Positions 28,369 through 39,133 of a stretch of 64,000 nt of DNA are shown here, piece by piece. The DNA lies in NCBI GenBank assembly GCA_016712375.1, contig JADJRE010000008.1, forward strand, positions 1 through 64,000, given 5' to 3'. The DNA comes from Rhodospirillales bacterium. Lineage in GTDB: Bacteria; Pseudomonadota; Alphaproteobacteria; Rhodospirillales; Defluviicoccaceae. A program made the position numbers and the translations under genes. How positions within the stretch are numbered: the stretch's first letter is position 1; the number at the start of each line of letters is the position of its first letter. The notes beneath the pieces were generated by a model, which did not search any database, was not told where the DNA came from, and saw nothing but the letters and a program-made list of their open reading frames with translations.

Positions 28369-29432
28369 TGGCTCACCGCGCCGGCGACCGTGGCGGCAGC
28401 AATGGCGAGCACATCCTCGATCACCGCGCTGGCGCGATCGATGTCGTCGTCACCGATATCCAGGTGGGTTACCGCCCGAACACCTGCCGGCCCCGCCGGC
28501 AGCAGATGCACTCCCCGAGCGAAGCAGGCATCGACGAATGCGGCTGCCGACAGGCTGCGCAGCCGAAAGCGAACGATGTTGGTCATCACTTTAGAATCAT
28601 CGATGTCGATGCCGCGCATTGTGGCCAGCCTCCCGGCCAGCCGCGAGGCCCGTGCGTGGTCTTCAACCAGGCGGGCGCGATGATGCTCAAGCGCCCACAG
28701 CGCGCCGGCGGCGACGATCCCCCCTTGGCGGATGCCGCCGCCGAAAAGCGCCTTGAATCGCCGCGCCCGGGCGATGAATGCTCGCGGACCGGCCAGCGCC
28801 GAGCCAACCGGAGCCCCCAGGCCCTTCGAGAAACAGACGCTGACGGTATCAAACGGCTCCGCGAGCGCCGCCTCGGCCACTCCGCCGGCAACGGCGGCAT
28901 TCCACAGCCGCGCGCCGTCGAGATGCACCGCGAGGCCGGCGCCGCGTGCTGCCGCGACGACATCCTGCAAGACGTCGCGTGGCCAGATGGTGCCGCCGCC
29001 GAGGTTGTGGGAATTCTCCAGGCACAGGAGTTTGATCGGCGGCTGCACCGCCGGCAGGAACGGATGCGGCGTCCGGATGGCGGCGCGCACGTTGTCGGCG
29101 GTGAAGACGCCGTTGCGACCGGGCAGGCCACGCACGGTCAATCCGGACAGCGCCGCCGGCGCGCCGCGTTCCAGCACCGCGATGTGCGCAGCAATATCGG
29201 CCAGTACTTCATCGCCAGACTCGGTATGCGCTCGCAGGGCGACCTGGTTGGTCATCGTCCCGGAGACCATGAACACCGCGTCGTCCTTGCCCAGCAGTTC
29301 GGCGGTGCGCCGCTCCAGCGCCAGGATGGATGGATCGTCGCCATAGACGTCGTCACCGACCGGAGCCTCTGCCATTGCCCGGCGCATTGCGGCCGTCGGC
29401 CGGGTTACCGTATCGCTACGCAGATCGATCAT
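28365..29432 (-). CDS. ltaE: Low-specificity L-threonine aldolase
   Basis: I chose the ATG at 29432 because the family begins MIDLRSDTVTRPT. The 355-residue PLP enzyme shows GDDVYGDDPS, the PLP-ring histidine region ENSHNLGGG, and the Schiff-base lysine in VCFSKGLGAPVGS (near residue 200). It converts threonine or allo-threonine to glycine and acetaldehyde. It is followed with an ATGA overlap by the lipid kinase, a coupling without an obvious metabolic link. Confidence 0.9.
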   Translation of the reverse strand: MIDLRSDTVTRPTAAMRRAMAEAPVGDDVYGDDPSILALERRTAELLGKDDAVFMVSGTMTNQVALRAHTESGDEVLADIAAHIAVLERGAPAALSGLTVRGLPGRNGVFTADNVRAAIRTPHPFLPAVQPPIKLLCLENSHNLGGGTIWPRDVLQDVVAAARGAGLAVHLDGARLWNAAVAGGVAEAALAEPFDTVSVCFSKGLGAPVGSALAGPRAFIARARRFKALFGGGIRQGGIVAAGALWALEHHRARLVEDHARASRLAGRLATMRGIDIDDSKVMTNIVRFRLRSLSAAAFVDACFARGVHLLPAGPAGVRAVTHLDIGDDDIDRASAVIEDVLAIAAATVAGAVSH

Positions 29433-29471
29433 CGCCAGCTCACCGTCCGCCCACATCACACGACATGCGGC

Positions 29472-29669
29472 TCAGCGGCTTCCGCCGCCGACCGAAGGCG
29501 ATGTTGGCGCGGGCGTCAGCGGTTCTTCGGCGTCGCGGGCAGACTCATACATCATGTAGAGAACGCCTATAATAGCGGCCGCTGCGACGATGAGCCGCCA
29601 CGCCGACGGTAGCGGCAGCGTCGGCGGCCCTGTATCGGTCGCGTGCCTGGGCTTCCGGTCTTCGTTCAT
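29472..29669 (-). CDS. Small single-span membrane protein
   Basis: The ATG at 29669 gives 65 residues: a charged N-terminus (NEDRKPRHATD), one hydrophobic helix (RLIVAAAAIIGVLYMMYES, about 31-49) and a Pro/Ser-rich tail. It is not a family I know. It lies just upstream of ltaE on the same strand, 39 nt apart. Confidence 0.5.
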   Translation of the reverse strand: MNEDRKPRHATDTGPPTLPLPSAWRLIVAAAAIIGVLYMMYESARDAEEPLTPAPTSPSVGGGSR

Positions 29670-29803
29670 CGCTTTCTCCAACCATCCGGTCGCCGAAGCC
29701 CGGTCGCCGGTGACGAAGAAGCACGGGGCAGTCCGGGGCGCCCGCAAGCCCCGGCTGGTTTCTTAGCGCCGAAGTTGTGCCGCGCCGCCCCCGATGAGAC
29801 CGA

Positions 29804-31046
29804 TTACTGCGGCGGCAGCCCCACTGTACCTCCACCCAATAGCGCGCTGGTGACGCTGGTTCCCGTGATCGTCGAGAGGTTGCTTGCGTTGCAGTTCGCC
29901 GGTGAGATGACGTTACCGTCCGAGGTATTGCCACGGCAGGCGATGGCGCGGACATTATGCGGCTCCACCCGCACCGGGCCGTTGCGGCCCCGGGTAATGA
30001 CGTTGCCGTCGAGCAGCACGCTCTCGGTCCAGAAGCCGTTGTCGGAATAAACGAGGATCGACGTCTGCCCGTGCTCGGGGTGGGCGTACGGGCTGTCGTC
30101 GATGCGGTTGCCCTGTACCAGCACGTTTCGAACGCCGCGCGTTGCCCACGACGACTCCGCCGCGAGATAGACACCCGCATCGGAGGAGCGGGCGATCCTG
30201 TTGTTGCGAATGGTGACGTTCTCGCCGCCGACAACCGAAATCCCCCTCCCCCATGGCTGCTCGCCAACATCATTGTTCTCGATCAGTACCTGATAGGTGT
30301 TGACCGGGTGGTAGGCATAGGTGACCACGGCGATGTCGTCGTCACCGGAGTTCCTCACCTTGTTGCCGGCGACATAGATGTGATGTGCACCGCCGGAGAG
30401 GTGAATCGAGTCCGACTTGGTGTTGAAGACGCGGTTACGGGTGATGCGGCCGTTATAGCCACCGTAGGTAATGATGCCGGGGCCGTTGCCGCCGTCGATG
30501 GTGACGTTGTTGACGACCCAGTTGCTGGCGCCGCCTTCGATCCACACCGCCTCGTTGTCGTTGGTGCGCTGGGTGCCATAGGTGCGGATTTTCAGGCTAT
30601 AGAGGCCGCTAGACGATCCCACCAGCTTGATTTGCCGGTTAGCCGGGTTCGGGCCGTGCAGGATGGAGGCGTCGCCCGTACCGACGATCTTGACACCGCC
30701 GTCGACGACGAAGCGCGTCATGTTAAAGGTGCCGGCCGGCACATAAACACACTTGGCGCTCGTCGGACGCCGCCGTGATCGCGACTTGGATGGCACTGGT
30801 CGCGTCCGGACCGTTGGAGACCGCGCCCTTGCTGGTAATCGATACGCATTTGCTGACGTCGGCCGGCTTGCCCGGCACTGGCGCTGCTGCGACCGGATCG
30901 GACAGCAACAGTGTCAGTGGCAGGCCGGCGGCGAGAACAACCGCAGAAACGGGGATGTACACATTGAACTTGGGCCGCCGGCAGCACGTCATCACTGAGG
31001 TAACGATGCGCATCCGCATAGCGATGGCGAAATCGGTATTAATCAT
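29804..31046 (-). CDS. Secreted right-handed beta-helix repeat protein, frameshift near 30755
   Basis: The first frame starts at 31046 with a long basic leader and a signal helix (VYIPVSAVVLAAGLPLTLLL). It reads into TSAIQVAITAASDER, then shifts by one base at 30751-30757 to CVYVPAGTFNMTRF. The rest is a series of parallel beta-helix coils (e.g. NWVVNNVTIDGGNGPGIITY, ENVTIRNNRIARSSDAGVYL), as in pectate-lyase-like or alginate-epimerase-like folds. The restored length is about 413 residues. Beta-helix proteins bind or cleave polysaccharides; the specific activity cannot be told. It lacks close functional neighbours. Confidence 0.72.
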
Positions 31047-31532
31047 GGTCGAGCTCTCCAGGCAATCGCGCGCGAACCTAACCCCGGCGCCAAACTGGGT
31101 GCATAGTCCCTTATTGTGCCCTGCAGTTACCAGGTATGAAGTACTGCTGCCATATTGTGTCTTACAGATGATTAGTCTATGGCATTGTACAGGTAGATTA
31201 ATGCGCGCCTTTTGGTTTGTGGTGCTACTAGCTCAGATTGAGCTCGTAGCGTCCAATATGATGAGTATTAGTTTTGAATTGATAAATATGGCGGGATAAT
31301 GGTGCGTTCGAGCGCTTGCGCTTTCCATTGAGGATTTAACGCGGACACGCACAGCGCCACTGCGAGCGTCGAGCGCGTTGCGCAAGCCAACGCGTGCCGC
31401 TCATCGAGATGATAAAAAGCGCAGGCCGACCAATGGAATGCGCGGACGGGCGCAGGATGGCGTGCCGGCTTGATACAGCCGGCACATGGCTGTTTGAGGC
31501 CTTCGGCTGTCGGAGGAAAGGCGCTGCGCCGA
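31047..31532. other. AT-rich intergenic stretch with a perfect-looking hairpin
   Basis: No gene is convincing here. Bases about 31080-31310 are clearly AT-richer than the rest of the window. They contain a 12-bp stem with one mismatch, GCTACTAGCTCA (31224-31235) against TGAGCTCGTAGC (31239-31250), with a three-base loop. A second hairpin, GTGCCGGCT/AGCCGGCAC, lies at 31462-31485, 47 bases beyond the DUF2333 stop, and could terminate that transcript. The AT-rich part probably holds the promoter of the beta-helix gene. Confidence 0.45.
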
Positions 31533-32501
31533 CTACTTCAGCAGTACCTGCTGCACCTCGCGTAGCTGCGTCCGCAGCCGCAACAGCAGGAAGCCCTGAC
31601 TAGCCAGATGGCTGGGGACGAACTGGCTCGAGGGACCGCCGTTGAGCACGACCCACGGCTGTTGCTCGGCCGCTTCCCGAGCGCTTTCCAACATCTGGCT
31701 CCACACGGTCTGCAGGTTACGCTCCGCCAGCACCTGCTCGAAGTCCTGGCCGAGCGCCTTCAGCAGCATGTAGTAGACGTACAGGCGGCCCTTCGTCTGG
31801 TAGAAGATGTCGTCGGCGGAGAAGCTGATGGGAAAGCCGGCATTTTGGCGCAGGTGCTCGTCAATGATTGCTGATGCCGATCCCAGGTCATTGTTGAACC
31901 GCTCGATGGTGTCGATGAGGTTGTCGGCGCGACGCTCAAACGTAGCGGCGCCGTCGGCTACCCGCTGGTTGTACGCCCGTAATGCTCGGAAGGCCGCCTT
32001 GTACTGGCTTTCCGACGTTGCCGTCGGTGCCAGCGATGTCCCGGGATTGAATACCCAAACGTCCCCCGGATAGCGCAGCAGGCCGGCGGCCCGATCCACG
32101 TCCGGATCGACCGCCGAGGTGCCGCGCGAGCGAGCCAGCTGTTCGGCCAGCGCGTTCCCGAAGCGGCTGAGCGCGTAGACCATACCCAGCTGGAAGTTCG
32201 GCATGTTGTCGAGCATCGAGCCCGGCAGGAAAAACGGATCGTTGGCTGTCCAGCGGTTGATCTGAACCTCGCGCTCGATCAGCGCCGCCGCCATGTCGAC
32301 GGAACGGCTGCCGCCGGCGATGGGATTTGCTGGTACAAAGGACGTATCGTCATCGATCTTGTGCACCCACAGCGCGCCGACGACGTAATAGAGTACTACC
32401 AGCAGGACGACAGCGGCGAGGATGCGGATGAAGCTCCGCCCCGAACCCATCACCGCCAGCCGGTCGCGGGCGCGGTCCTTCATTTCGGTGAAGCTGGCCA
32501 T
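31533..32501 (-). CDS. DUF2333 family membrane-anchored protein
   Basis: I chose the ATG at 32501, after GGAGACTTT, because the upstream extension is Arg/Gly-rich and unlike the family. The 322-residue product has one N-terminal transmembrane helix (ILAAVVLLVVLYYVVGALWV, about 25-44). A long soluble helical part follows, with WTANDPFFLPGSMLDNMPNFQLG and FSADDIFYQTKGRLYVYYML, both typical of DUF2333. Function is unknown; family members are found in proteobacteria as inner-membrane proteins facing the periplasm. Confidence 0.82.
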   Translation of the reverse strand: MASFTEMKDRARDRLAVMGSGRSFIRILAAVVLLVVLYYVVGALWVHKIDDDTSFVPANPIAGGSRSVDMAAALIEREVQINRWTANDPFFLPGSMLDNMPNFQLGMVYALSRFGNALAEQLARSRGTSAVDPDVDRAAGLLRYPGDVWVFNPGTSLAPTATSESQYKAAFRALRAYNQRVADGAATFERRADNLIDTIERFNNDLGSASAIIDEHLRQNAGFPISFSADDIFYQTKGRLYVYYMLLKALGQDFEQVLAERNLQTVWSQMLESAREAAEQQPWVVLNGGPSSQFVPSHLASQGFLLLRLRTQLREVQQVLLK

Positions 32502-32611
32502 AAAGTCTCCTGTCGGAAGCGCCCCCGCCTGCGAGGCTCCTGGTCTGCCGGTCGCCGGGTTGTCGGCAATCGGCGGCTGCAAGTCAAGGCGCCGCCGGCA
32601 AGCCGCGCCGA

Positions 32612-33274
32612 TCAGCGTTGCACGACGACGCCATCGAGATTGCTGATGCGCCCCTGCCAGCCGGCCCGCTCCAGTTCCGGATCGAGATGCTCTTCCTCCG
32701 GCCATCCCAGGCAAAGATAGGCGACCAACGACCAGGTTGCCGGCACCGCCAGAACATCACGCACCCTTTCCGCATCGATGATCGACACCCAGCCGACGCC
32801 AATCCCATGCGCGCGAGCCAGCAGCCAGAGGGCGTGAACGGCGCCCACGACCGACCACGTCAGTGTCTCCGGCATGGTCCGCTGGCCAAGGCGTCCGCCG
32901 CAGTCGGTTGCATGATCGACCAACACAGCGAGATGCGCTGGCGCGCGATCGAGCCCAGCCAGCTTGAGGCGCGCATAGAGCGCGGCGCGCTGGCCTTCAT
33001 ATTCCGCCAGTGCCGCCTGGTTGCATCGCTCGAAGCTGCTGCGCACCGCCGCCCGGCGATCCGGGTCGTCGACCTTGACGAAGCGCCAGGGCTGACTGTT
33101 GCCGACGGAGGGCGATAGCATCGTGAGTTGGATGAGCCGGTCCAGAAGTCCTTCGTCCAGCGGCTCAACGCGGAACCGGCGCACGTCCCGCCGCCAGCGG
33201 TAAAGCTGTTCAAGCTGCCGGCGAAAGGCGGCGTCGAAACGCGGCGGGTGGTCGATCGGCAAAGCGTCGGTCAT
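32612..33274 (-). CDS. bluB: 5,6-dimethylbenzimidazole synthase BluB
   Basis: The ATG at 33274 gives 220 residues of the nitroreductase-like fold. The FMN-binding start LYRWRRDVRRFRVEPL, SPSVGNSQPWRFVKVDD and the C-terminal GIGVGWVSIIDAERV...YLCLGWPEEE are characteristic of BluB. The enzyme fragments FMNH2 with oxygen to make the lower ligand of vitamin B12. It stands alone here, without other cob genes in the window. Confidence 0.9.
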   Translation of the reverse strand: MTDALPIDHPPRFDAAFRRQLEQLYRWRRDVRRFRVEPLDEGLLDRLIQLTMLSPSVGNSQPWRFVKVDDPDRRAAVRSSFERCNQAALAEYEGQRAALYARLKLAGLDRAPAHLAVLVDHATDCGGRLGQRTMPETLTWSVVGAVHALWLLARAHGIGVGWVSIIDAERVRDVLAVPATWSLVAYLCLGWPEEEHLDPELERAGWQGRISNLDGVVVQR

Positions 33275-33467
33275 CACGGGCGTGTACTCTAACGATGGCG
33301 GCAGAGCACGCAAGCCCGGCGGCGCGTCCGTTCTGGTCCCAGCAGCTCGCTGCGCCAGACCGCGGCAACAGCTTACCGCGATCCCGCGTTGACCGCCGCA
33401 ACGCGTTGAACGACAGTCTGAGCTGGCGCGTTGTGCCCATTAATCAACTCTCCGGGAGAATAAGCCC

Positions 33468-34471
<1,004 letters not shown>

Positions 34472-34502
34472 GACATGGGGGGGGGCGGCGACGCCAATGG
34501 CT

Positions 34503-35216
34503 TCAGGTGGCACGACGTGGAGTGGTCGGTTTCGCCGCAGCCTTGCGCGTCCGCGGGGTCTTGACCTCCGTCGCTGCTGTATCGCCGGAGGGCTCGCGCT
34601 GAACGGCGGCAGGTAATGGGCGGTCCGATGGAGCCGCCCCTTTCGGCGCACCGGCAGGAGAAACTCCGTCGCCGGGAGGCGAAGGCTCGGTTCCGCCCTC
34701 CGTTGCCGTCGACATCATCTTCAGCATGTCCCTTTCGGCTTGCAGCCAACAATCCAGCGTCTGGCCATAGCCATGTCCCGCAGCCTCCCAGTAGTGATAG
34801 GCCATCAGCCGGATCCGATCCAGATAGGCGGCGGGGGAAAGGTTGGCGACCTCGGCCAGCCAAGCGTTCTTGTCGTCGCGAGCGGGAAAGGCCGACACCC
34901 GCAACATTGCCAAAACATGCCGCTCGGCGGACAACCAGAACTCCTGAGCCACGCCGTACTGCCGGCCAGCGGATTCCCACATGCACTCGGCGAGTTCGCG
35001 GACGCGGGCAACCGGCATGCCTTCAGGAAGCTCGCCAAGAGGCGGCGGCGGCGGGCTGGCGGTCTTGCTCTGCAAACGGGCAGTGGCGGTCATCATCTCC
35101 ATGACCATCTGCTCGGCCATCAACCAGAAGTCCATAGCCATGCCGTAAGGGCGTGCCGCAGATTCCCACAGCGGCTGGGCCAGCCCGCGGATCCGCTCCT
35201 CAAAGTTTCCTTCCAT
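34503..35216 (-). CDS. Protein with three DUF2934 repeats
   Basis: 237 residues, no export signal. Three copies of the DUF2934 helix-loop-helix lie at about 8-45 (RIRGLAQPLWESAARPYG..FWLMAEQMV), 75-110 (RVRELAECMWESAGRQYG..FWLSAERHV) and 133-168 (RIRLMAYHYWEAAGHGYG..CWLQAERDM). A Pro/Ala/Lys-rich, disordered and basic tail follows (KTPRTRKAAAKPT), possibly nucleic-acid binding. DUF2934 has no known function and usually occurs once or twice per protein. The Trp-Glu-Ala/Ser and aromatic-Trp-Leu positions are conserved in all three copies. Confidence 0.75.
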   Translation of the reverse strand: MEGNFEERIRGLAQPLWESAARPYGMAMDFWLMAEQMVMEMMTATARLQSKTASPPPPPLGELPEGMPVARVRELAECMWESAGRQYGVAQEFWLSAERHVLAMLRVSAFPARDDKNAWLAEVANLSPAAYLDRIRLMAYHYWEAAGHGYGQTLDCWLQAERDMLKMMSTATEGGTEPSPPGDGVSPAGAPKGAAPSDRPLPAAVQREPSGDTAATEVKTPRTRKAAAKPTTPRRAT

Positions 35217-35441
35217 GACCGTTCGCGTCCCTGTCTTCTTGTTCCAAATCAGTGTAACGCGGATTCAGCCACGCGCCACGCGGAATGCTCCCCTCGGATC
35301 GTCTTCGACCAACGAGCGAGATTACAACGGGGTCACGGTAGTTGCCGTTCCAGCGTATCGAGACTTGCACTGTTGCGTTATAGGTCGGAAACGCCAACAT
35401 CAGCAGAACAGTCCCGCGAGTTTGCGGTGGCGAGCATAACC

Positions 35442-36459
35442 ATGACGATTAGCGGCGACGTGCTTGAGGAAGCTGTCTCGTGGCGGAAAGAACGCCGTGG
35501 CGTGGCGGTTGCCACGGTGGTTTCGACCTGGGGCTCGGCACCGCGTCCTGTCGGCAGCCAACTGTGCGTCGACGCGGCCGGCAGCTTCTCCGGGTCAGTT
35601 TCCGGTGGCTGCATAGAGGCTTCGGTCGTGCGCGAAGCGCTGGCGGTGCTGGCCGACGGCTCGCCGCGGCTGATCACGTTTCAGGTCAGCAACGACCTGG
35701 CCTGGGAGGTCGGGCTGGCCTGTGGTGGACGCGTCGAGATCTTTGTCAACGACATCGATATGCAGCTCGAGATGCTGCAAGAAGTGTTGGCAGTGCGGGC
35801 ACGCGGCGGCTCGGCTGTGTTGGCGACGGCACTCCCCAGCGGCGAGCAGGCGTTATTGGCGGGGGACGAGTGGCGGGGCCGCCTCACCCTGGGAGAAGAG
35901 GTGCTCGCGCAGGGTCGTCAAGCTATCGTCAACGGCGAAAGTCTCAGCGTCGAAACCGAGCAGGACGCGTGTTCTTGCACGTGTTCAATCCGCCGCCACG
36001 GCTGATCATCGTTGGAGCGGTGCACATCGCCGAGCCGCTGTCCCGAATGGCGGCCTCGGCGGGCTATCTGGTCGTTCTCATCGATCCGCGACGCGGCTTC
36101 GCCTCTCGCCGGCAGTTCCAGGCATTCAACATTATCGGTGACTGGCCCGACGTGGCGATGGAGAAAGAACGGCCAGATGAACACACGGCGGTCGTGACTC
36201 TCACCCACGACCCGAAACTTGACGACGCGGCGTTGCGGGTTGCTCTGCGTTCAAACGCCTTTTACATCGGCTGCCTCGGCAGCAAGAAAACCCATTTGGC
36301 TCGTCTTGCCCGGCTGCGCACGGCCGGGTTCGATGATGCCGACCTTGCCCGGTTGCACGGCCCGGTGGGCTTGGCAGTGGCGCCCGGACGCCTCCTGAGA
36401 TAGCGATCTCGATCCTTGCCGAAATCACTCGGATAAGGCGCGGCGAGCGGTATACGTGA
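35442..36459 (+). CDS. xdhC: XdhC/CoxI-family molybdoenzyme maturation factor, two frameshifts
   Basis: The ATG at 35442 gives the XdhC_CoxI N-terminal domain (AVATVVSTWGSAPRPVGSQL, SGSVSGGCIEASVV). The frame breaks near 35970; adding one base gives the Rossmann domain (RLIIVGAVHIAEPL, FYIGCLGSKKTHLARLARL). It breaks again near 36380, where one extra G yields GARTPPEIAISILAEITRIR and a TGA at 36457-36459. The restored protein is about 339 residues. XdhC binds and sulfurates or hands over the molybdenum cofactor to xanthine-dehydrogenase-type enzymes. The stop overlaps the GTG of the next gene. Confidence 0.83.
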
Positions 36460-38093
36460 AGTTTTCGGCGGAACCGATCGATCTCGCCGCGGGCGGGTTA
36501 TTGGCGCACGGCGTCAAGGGAGACGGCTTCTCGTTCAAGAAAGGCAGGGTGCTGAGCGGCGCAGATGTTGCGCTGCTGGCGGCCAAGGGGTTTACGAACC
36601 TCGTCGTCGCTCGTCTGCAGCCGGATGATGTCGGCGAAGACGTGGCTGCAGCGCAATTAGCTGCGGCGCTCGCCGGATCGGGCGTCAAGCCCGCGCCGGC
36701 GGCCACCGGCCGGGCCAATCTTCACGCAACGGCGCGTGGGCTGCAGATCGATGCGGCGCGCGTTGACCGGGCGAACGGCATCGACGAGGCAATCACCGTG
36801 GCGACGCTGCCAGCGCCCATGGCCGTCGTACGGCCGGGGCAGATGCTGGCAACGGTAAAGCTCATTCCTTTCGCTGTCCCGCAGGCGGTGCTGGGACAGT
36901 GTCTGGAAGTGTTGCGGGCAGCGGCACCGGTGCTGTCGGTGGCGGCATTCCAGCCGCACCGCGCCGGGCTGGTGCAGACGCGGCTGCCGGGCCTTAAGGA
37001 CGGGCTGCTGGAGAAGATGCGACAAGTGACGCAGGGGCGGCTCGCGGCGCTGGGCTCTGAATTGGACGATGCCGTGGTGGTCGCCCACGATGAACGCGCG
37101 GTGGCGGCGGCGGTCGCAGCACAGCGCGAGAGAGGGCTGGACCCTATCCTGATCGGCGGGGCGTCTGCGATCGTTGATCGTCGCGACATTGTGCCGGCGG
37201 CGATCATCGCCTGCGGCGGCGAAATCGTGCACTTCGGCATGCCAGTAGATCCCGGCAATCTGCTGCTTCTGGGGAGGCTGGATGGCGCTGCCGTGATCGG
37301 GCTTCCGGGTTGTGCCCGCTCCGCCCAGCTGAACGGCTTCGACATGGTATTGCAAAGGCTGCTTGCCGGCCTGCCTTTAGGTCCCGCCGACATCATGGGG
37401 TGGGGCGTAGGTGGCCTGCTGGCTGAGATACCGCAGCGCCCGCAACCGCGGCAACTGATGCAGCCAGCCGCTCCGCCAACCACCTCGCCTGATCTTAACA
37501 TTGCCGCGATCGTGTTGGCGGCGGGCAAAGGAACGCGCATGGGTGGGGATGGCAAGCTGCTGGTGGATTTTGCCGGCCAGCCGCTGTTGCGCGCGGCGGT
37601 GGACGCCGCCAAGGCCTCGCACGCCCGTTCGGTGCTTGTGGTCACCGGTCACCGCGGCGAGGAAGTGCGGGCGGCGATCGCTGATGCCAATGTCGATTTC
37701 ATCGACAACCCGGCTTACGCCGATGGCCTTGCCGGATCGCTTGCCGCCGGCGTTCTTGCTCTTCCCGAAGAGATCGATGGCGCGCTTGTGCTGCTTGGCG
37801 ACATGCCGCGTGTCAGCGCCTACCACATCGATGCACTGATCGCCGCTTTCGCCACCGCGCCGCCGGGATCGATTTGTGTGCCCGTGCACGCGGGCCGGCG
37901 CGGTAACCCGGTGCTGTGGCCGGCGGCACTGTTTAGCGAATTGGCGGCGCAGAAGGGCGACATCGGCGGCCGGGAGTTGTTGGGCCGGCACGCGGAACGG
38001 CTGCGGATGGTAGAGATGCCAGACGACGCGGTGCTCATTGACATCGACGAGCCGCACGATCTGACAGCGCTGACCGCCGACATATCTTCCTGA
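36456..38093 (+). CDS. MoeA-like and MocA-like molybdenum cofactor fusion protein
   Basis: 545 residues from a GTG that overlaps the xdhC stop. Residues 1-345 form a molybdopterin-binding, MoeA-like part (LAHGVKGDGFSFKKGRVL, then GASAIVDRRDIVPAAI and GLPGCARSAQLNGFD). Residues about 350-540 form a MobA/MocA nucleotidyltransferase (IVLAAGKGTRMGGDGKLL, LLGDMPRVS, GRRGNPVLW, DIDEPHDL). This fusion is common next to XdhC and is expected to make the cytosine-dinucleotide cofactor of CO/xanthine-dehydrogenase-type enzymes. The structural hydroxylase genes are not in the window. Confidence 0.85.
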   Translation: MKFSAEPIDLAAGGLLAHGVKGDGFSFKKGRVLSGADVALLAAKGFTNLVVARLQPDDVGEDVAAAQLAAALAGSGVKPAPAATGRANLHATARGLQIDAARVDRANGIDEAITVATLPAPMAVVRPGQMLATVKLIPFAVPQAVLGQCLEVLRAAAPVLSVAAFQPHRAGLVQTRLPGLKDGLLEKMRQVTQGRLAALGSELDDAVVVAHDERAVAAAVAAQRERGLDPILIGGASAIVDRRDIVPAAIIACGGEIVHFGMPVDPGNLLLLGRLDGAAVIGLPGCARSAQLNGFDMVLQRLLAGLPLGPADIMGWGVGGLLAEIPQRPQPRQLMQPAAPPTTSPDLNIAAIVLAAGKGTRMGGDGKLLVDFAGQPLLRAAVDAAKASHARSVLVVTGHRGEEVRAAIADANVDFIDNPAYADGLAGSLAAGVLALPEEIDGALVLLGDMPRVSAYHIDALIAAFATAPPGSICVPVHAGRRGNPVLWPAALFSELAAQKGDIGGRELLGRHAERLRMVEMPDDAVLIDIDEPHDLTALTADISS

Positions 38094-38112
38094 CGGTACG
38101 CTACCAGTCAGC

Positions 38113-39133
38113 TCACTCGTAATGCGCTTCTTCGCGCACCTTGCCGCGGAACACCCAGTACACGACGATCGTGTACATGAGCACGATCGGCAGAATGAAC
38201 ATCCCGGCACCGTACACCAGGAACTTCAGCGACGAGGCGGGCGCCGCCGCTTGGGCGATGGTCACGTCGAATGGAATCATATACGGCCAGAAGCTTGCCG
38301 CCATAGTGGCGAAGGCAGCGACAAAAATGGCGGCGACGCAAGTAAAGGGCAGCCAGTCATGGCGTCGGCGAACTCCGGCTCAGCAAGCCGAACGTGGCCA
38401 GTGCGCCGATCGCCGGAAAGACGACTAACCACGGCCGGTCGACCCATCGATGCATAACCGCAAGGTCGGCGGTCAGTGCGTAGCCGAAGGCGACGAACAG
38501 GAACAGCAGAAGCGCGGCCCCCAAGGGCAGGATGCGGATGTACGCCCAGTCCCGCAGTGATCCACGGGTCTTCAACACCAGCCAGCTGGCGCCGATCAGC
38601 ATATAGCCAAGCACCAGGCCGATCCCACAGGCAACGGCAAAAGGTGATAGCCAGCTAAAGGGGCCGCCGACGAAGCGGCCGTTTTCGATCGGCAGGCCAT
38701 CAACAATTGCGCCGACTGCTGCCCCTTGCACGAAAGCGGCGATCAGCGAGCCAAAGACGAAACCGGCGTCCCACACCCAGCGCAGGCGCTGCGTCTTGTA
38801 ACGGAACTCGAAGGCGACGCCGCGCAGAATCAGCGCGATCAGCAGCAGCGTCACCGGCAGGTAAAAGGCGGGCAGCAGGATCGAGTAGACCAGTGGAAAA
38901 CCGGCATAGAGATTGGCGCCAACAAACACCAGCCAAGTCTCGTTGCCGTCCCAGACGGGAGCCACCGCGCTCATCATCGTCCGCCGGAAGTCCTCATCGC
39001 TAGTGGTGCCGAACAGAATGCCGACGCCCAGGTCGAAGCCGTCAAGCATGACGTACAGCAGGATGGCGAAGGCGATGATCAACGCCCAGATCGTGGCGAG
39101 ATCAAAAGTGAAGTCGCTTGGGACGGGGGTCAT
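38113..39133 (-). CDS. cydB: Cytochrome bd oxidase subunit II, frameshift near 38380
   Basis: The ATG at 39133 overlaps the cydA stop in an ATGA. The product starts FDLATIWALIIAFAILLYVMLDGFDLGVGILF, the CydB signature with GFDLG. PVWDGNETWLVFVGANLYAGFP, ILRGVAFEFR and GYMLIGASWLVLKT follow. At 38378-38384 the frame shifts; the C-terminus (ATMAASFWPYMIPFDVTIA, LPIVLMYTIVVYWVF) continues in another frame to the stop at 38113. The restored length of about 340 residues is normal. Subunit II shares the quinol oxidase membrane core with CydA. The shift is probably an assembly error. No cydX-like small gene follows. Confidence 0.87.
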
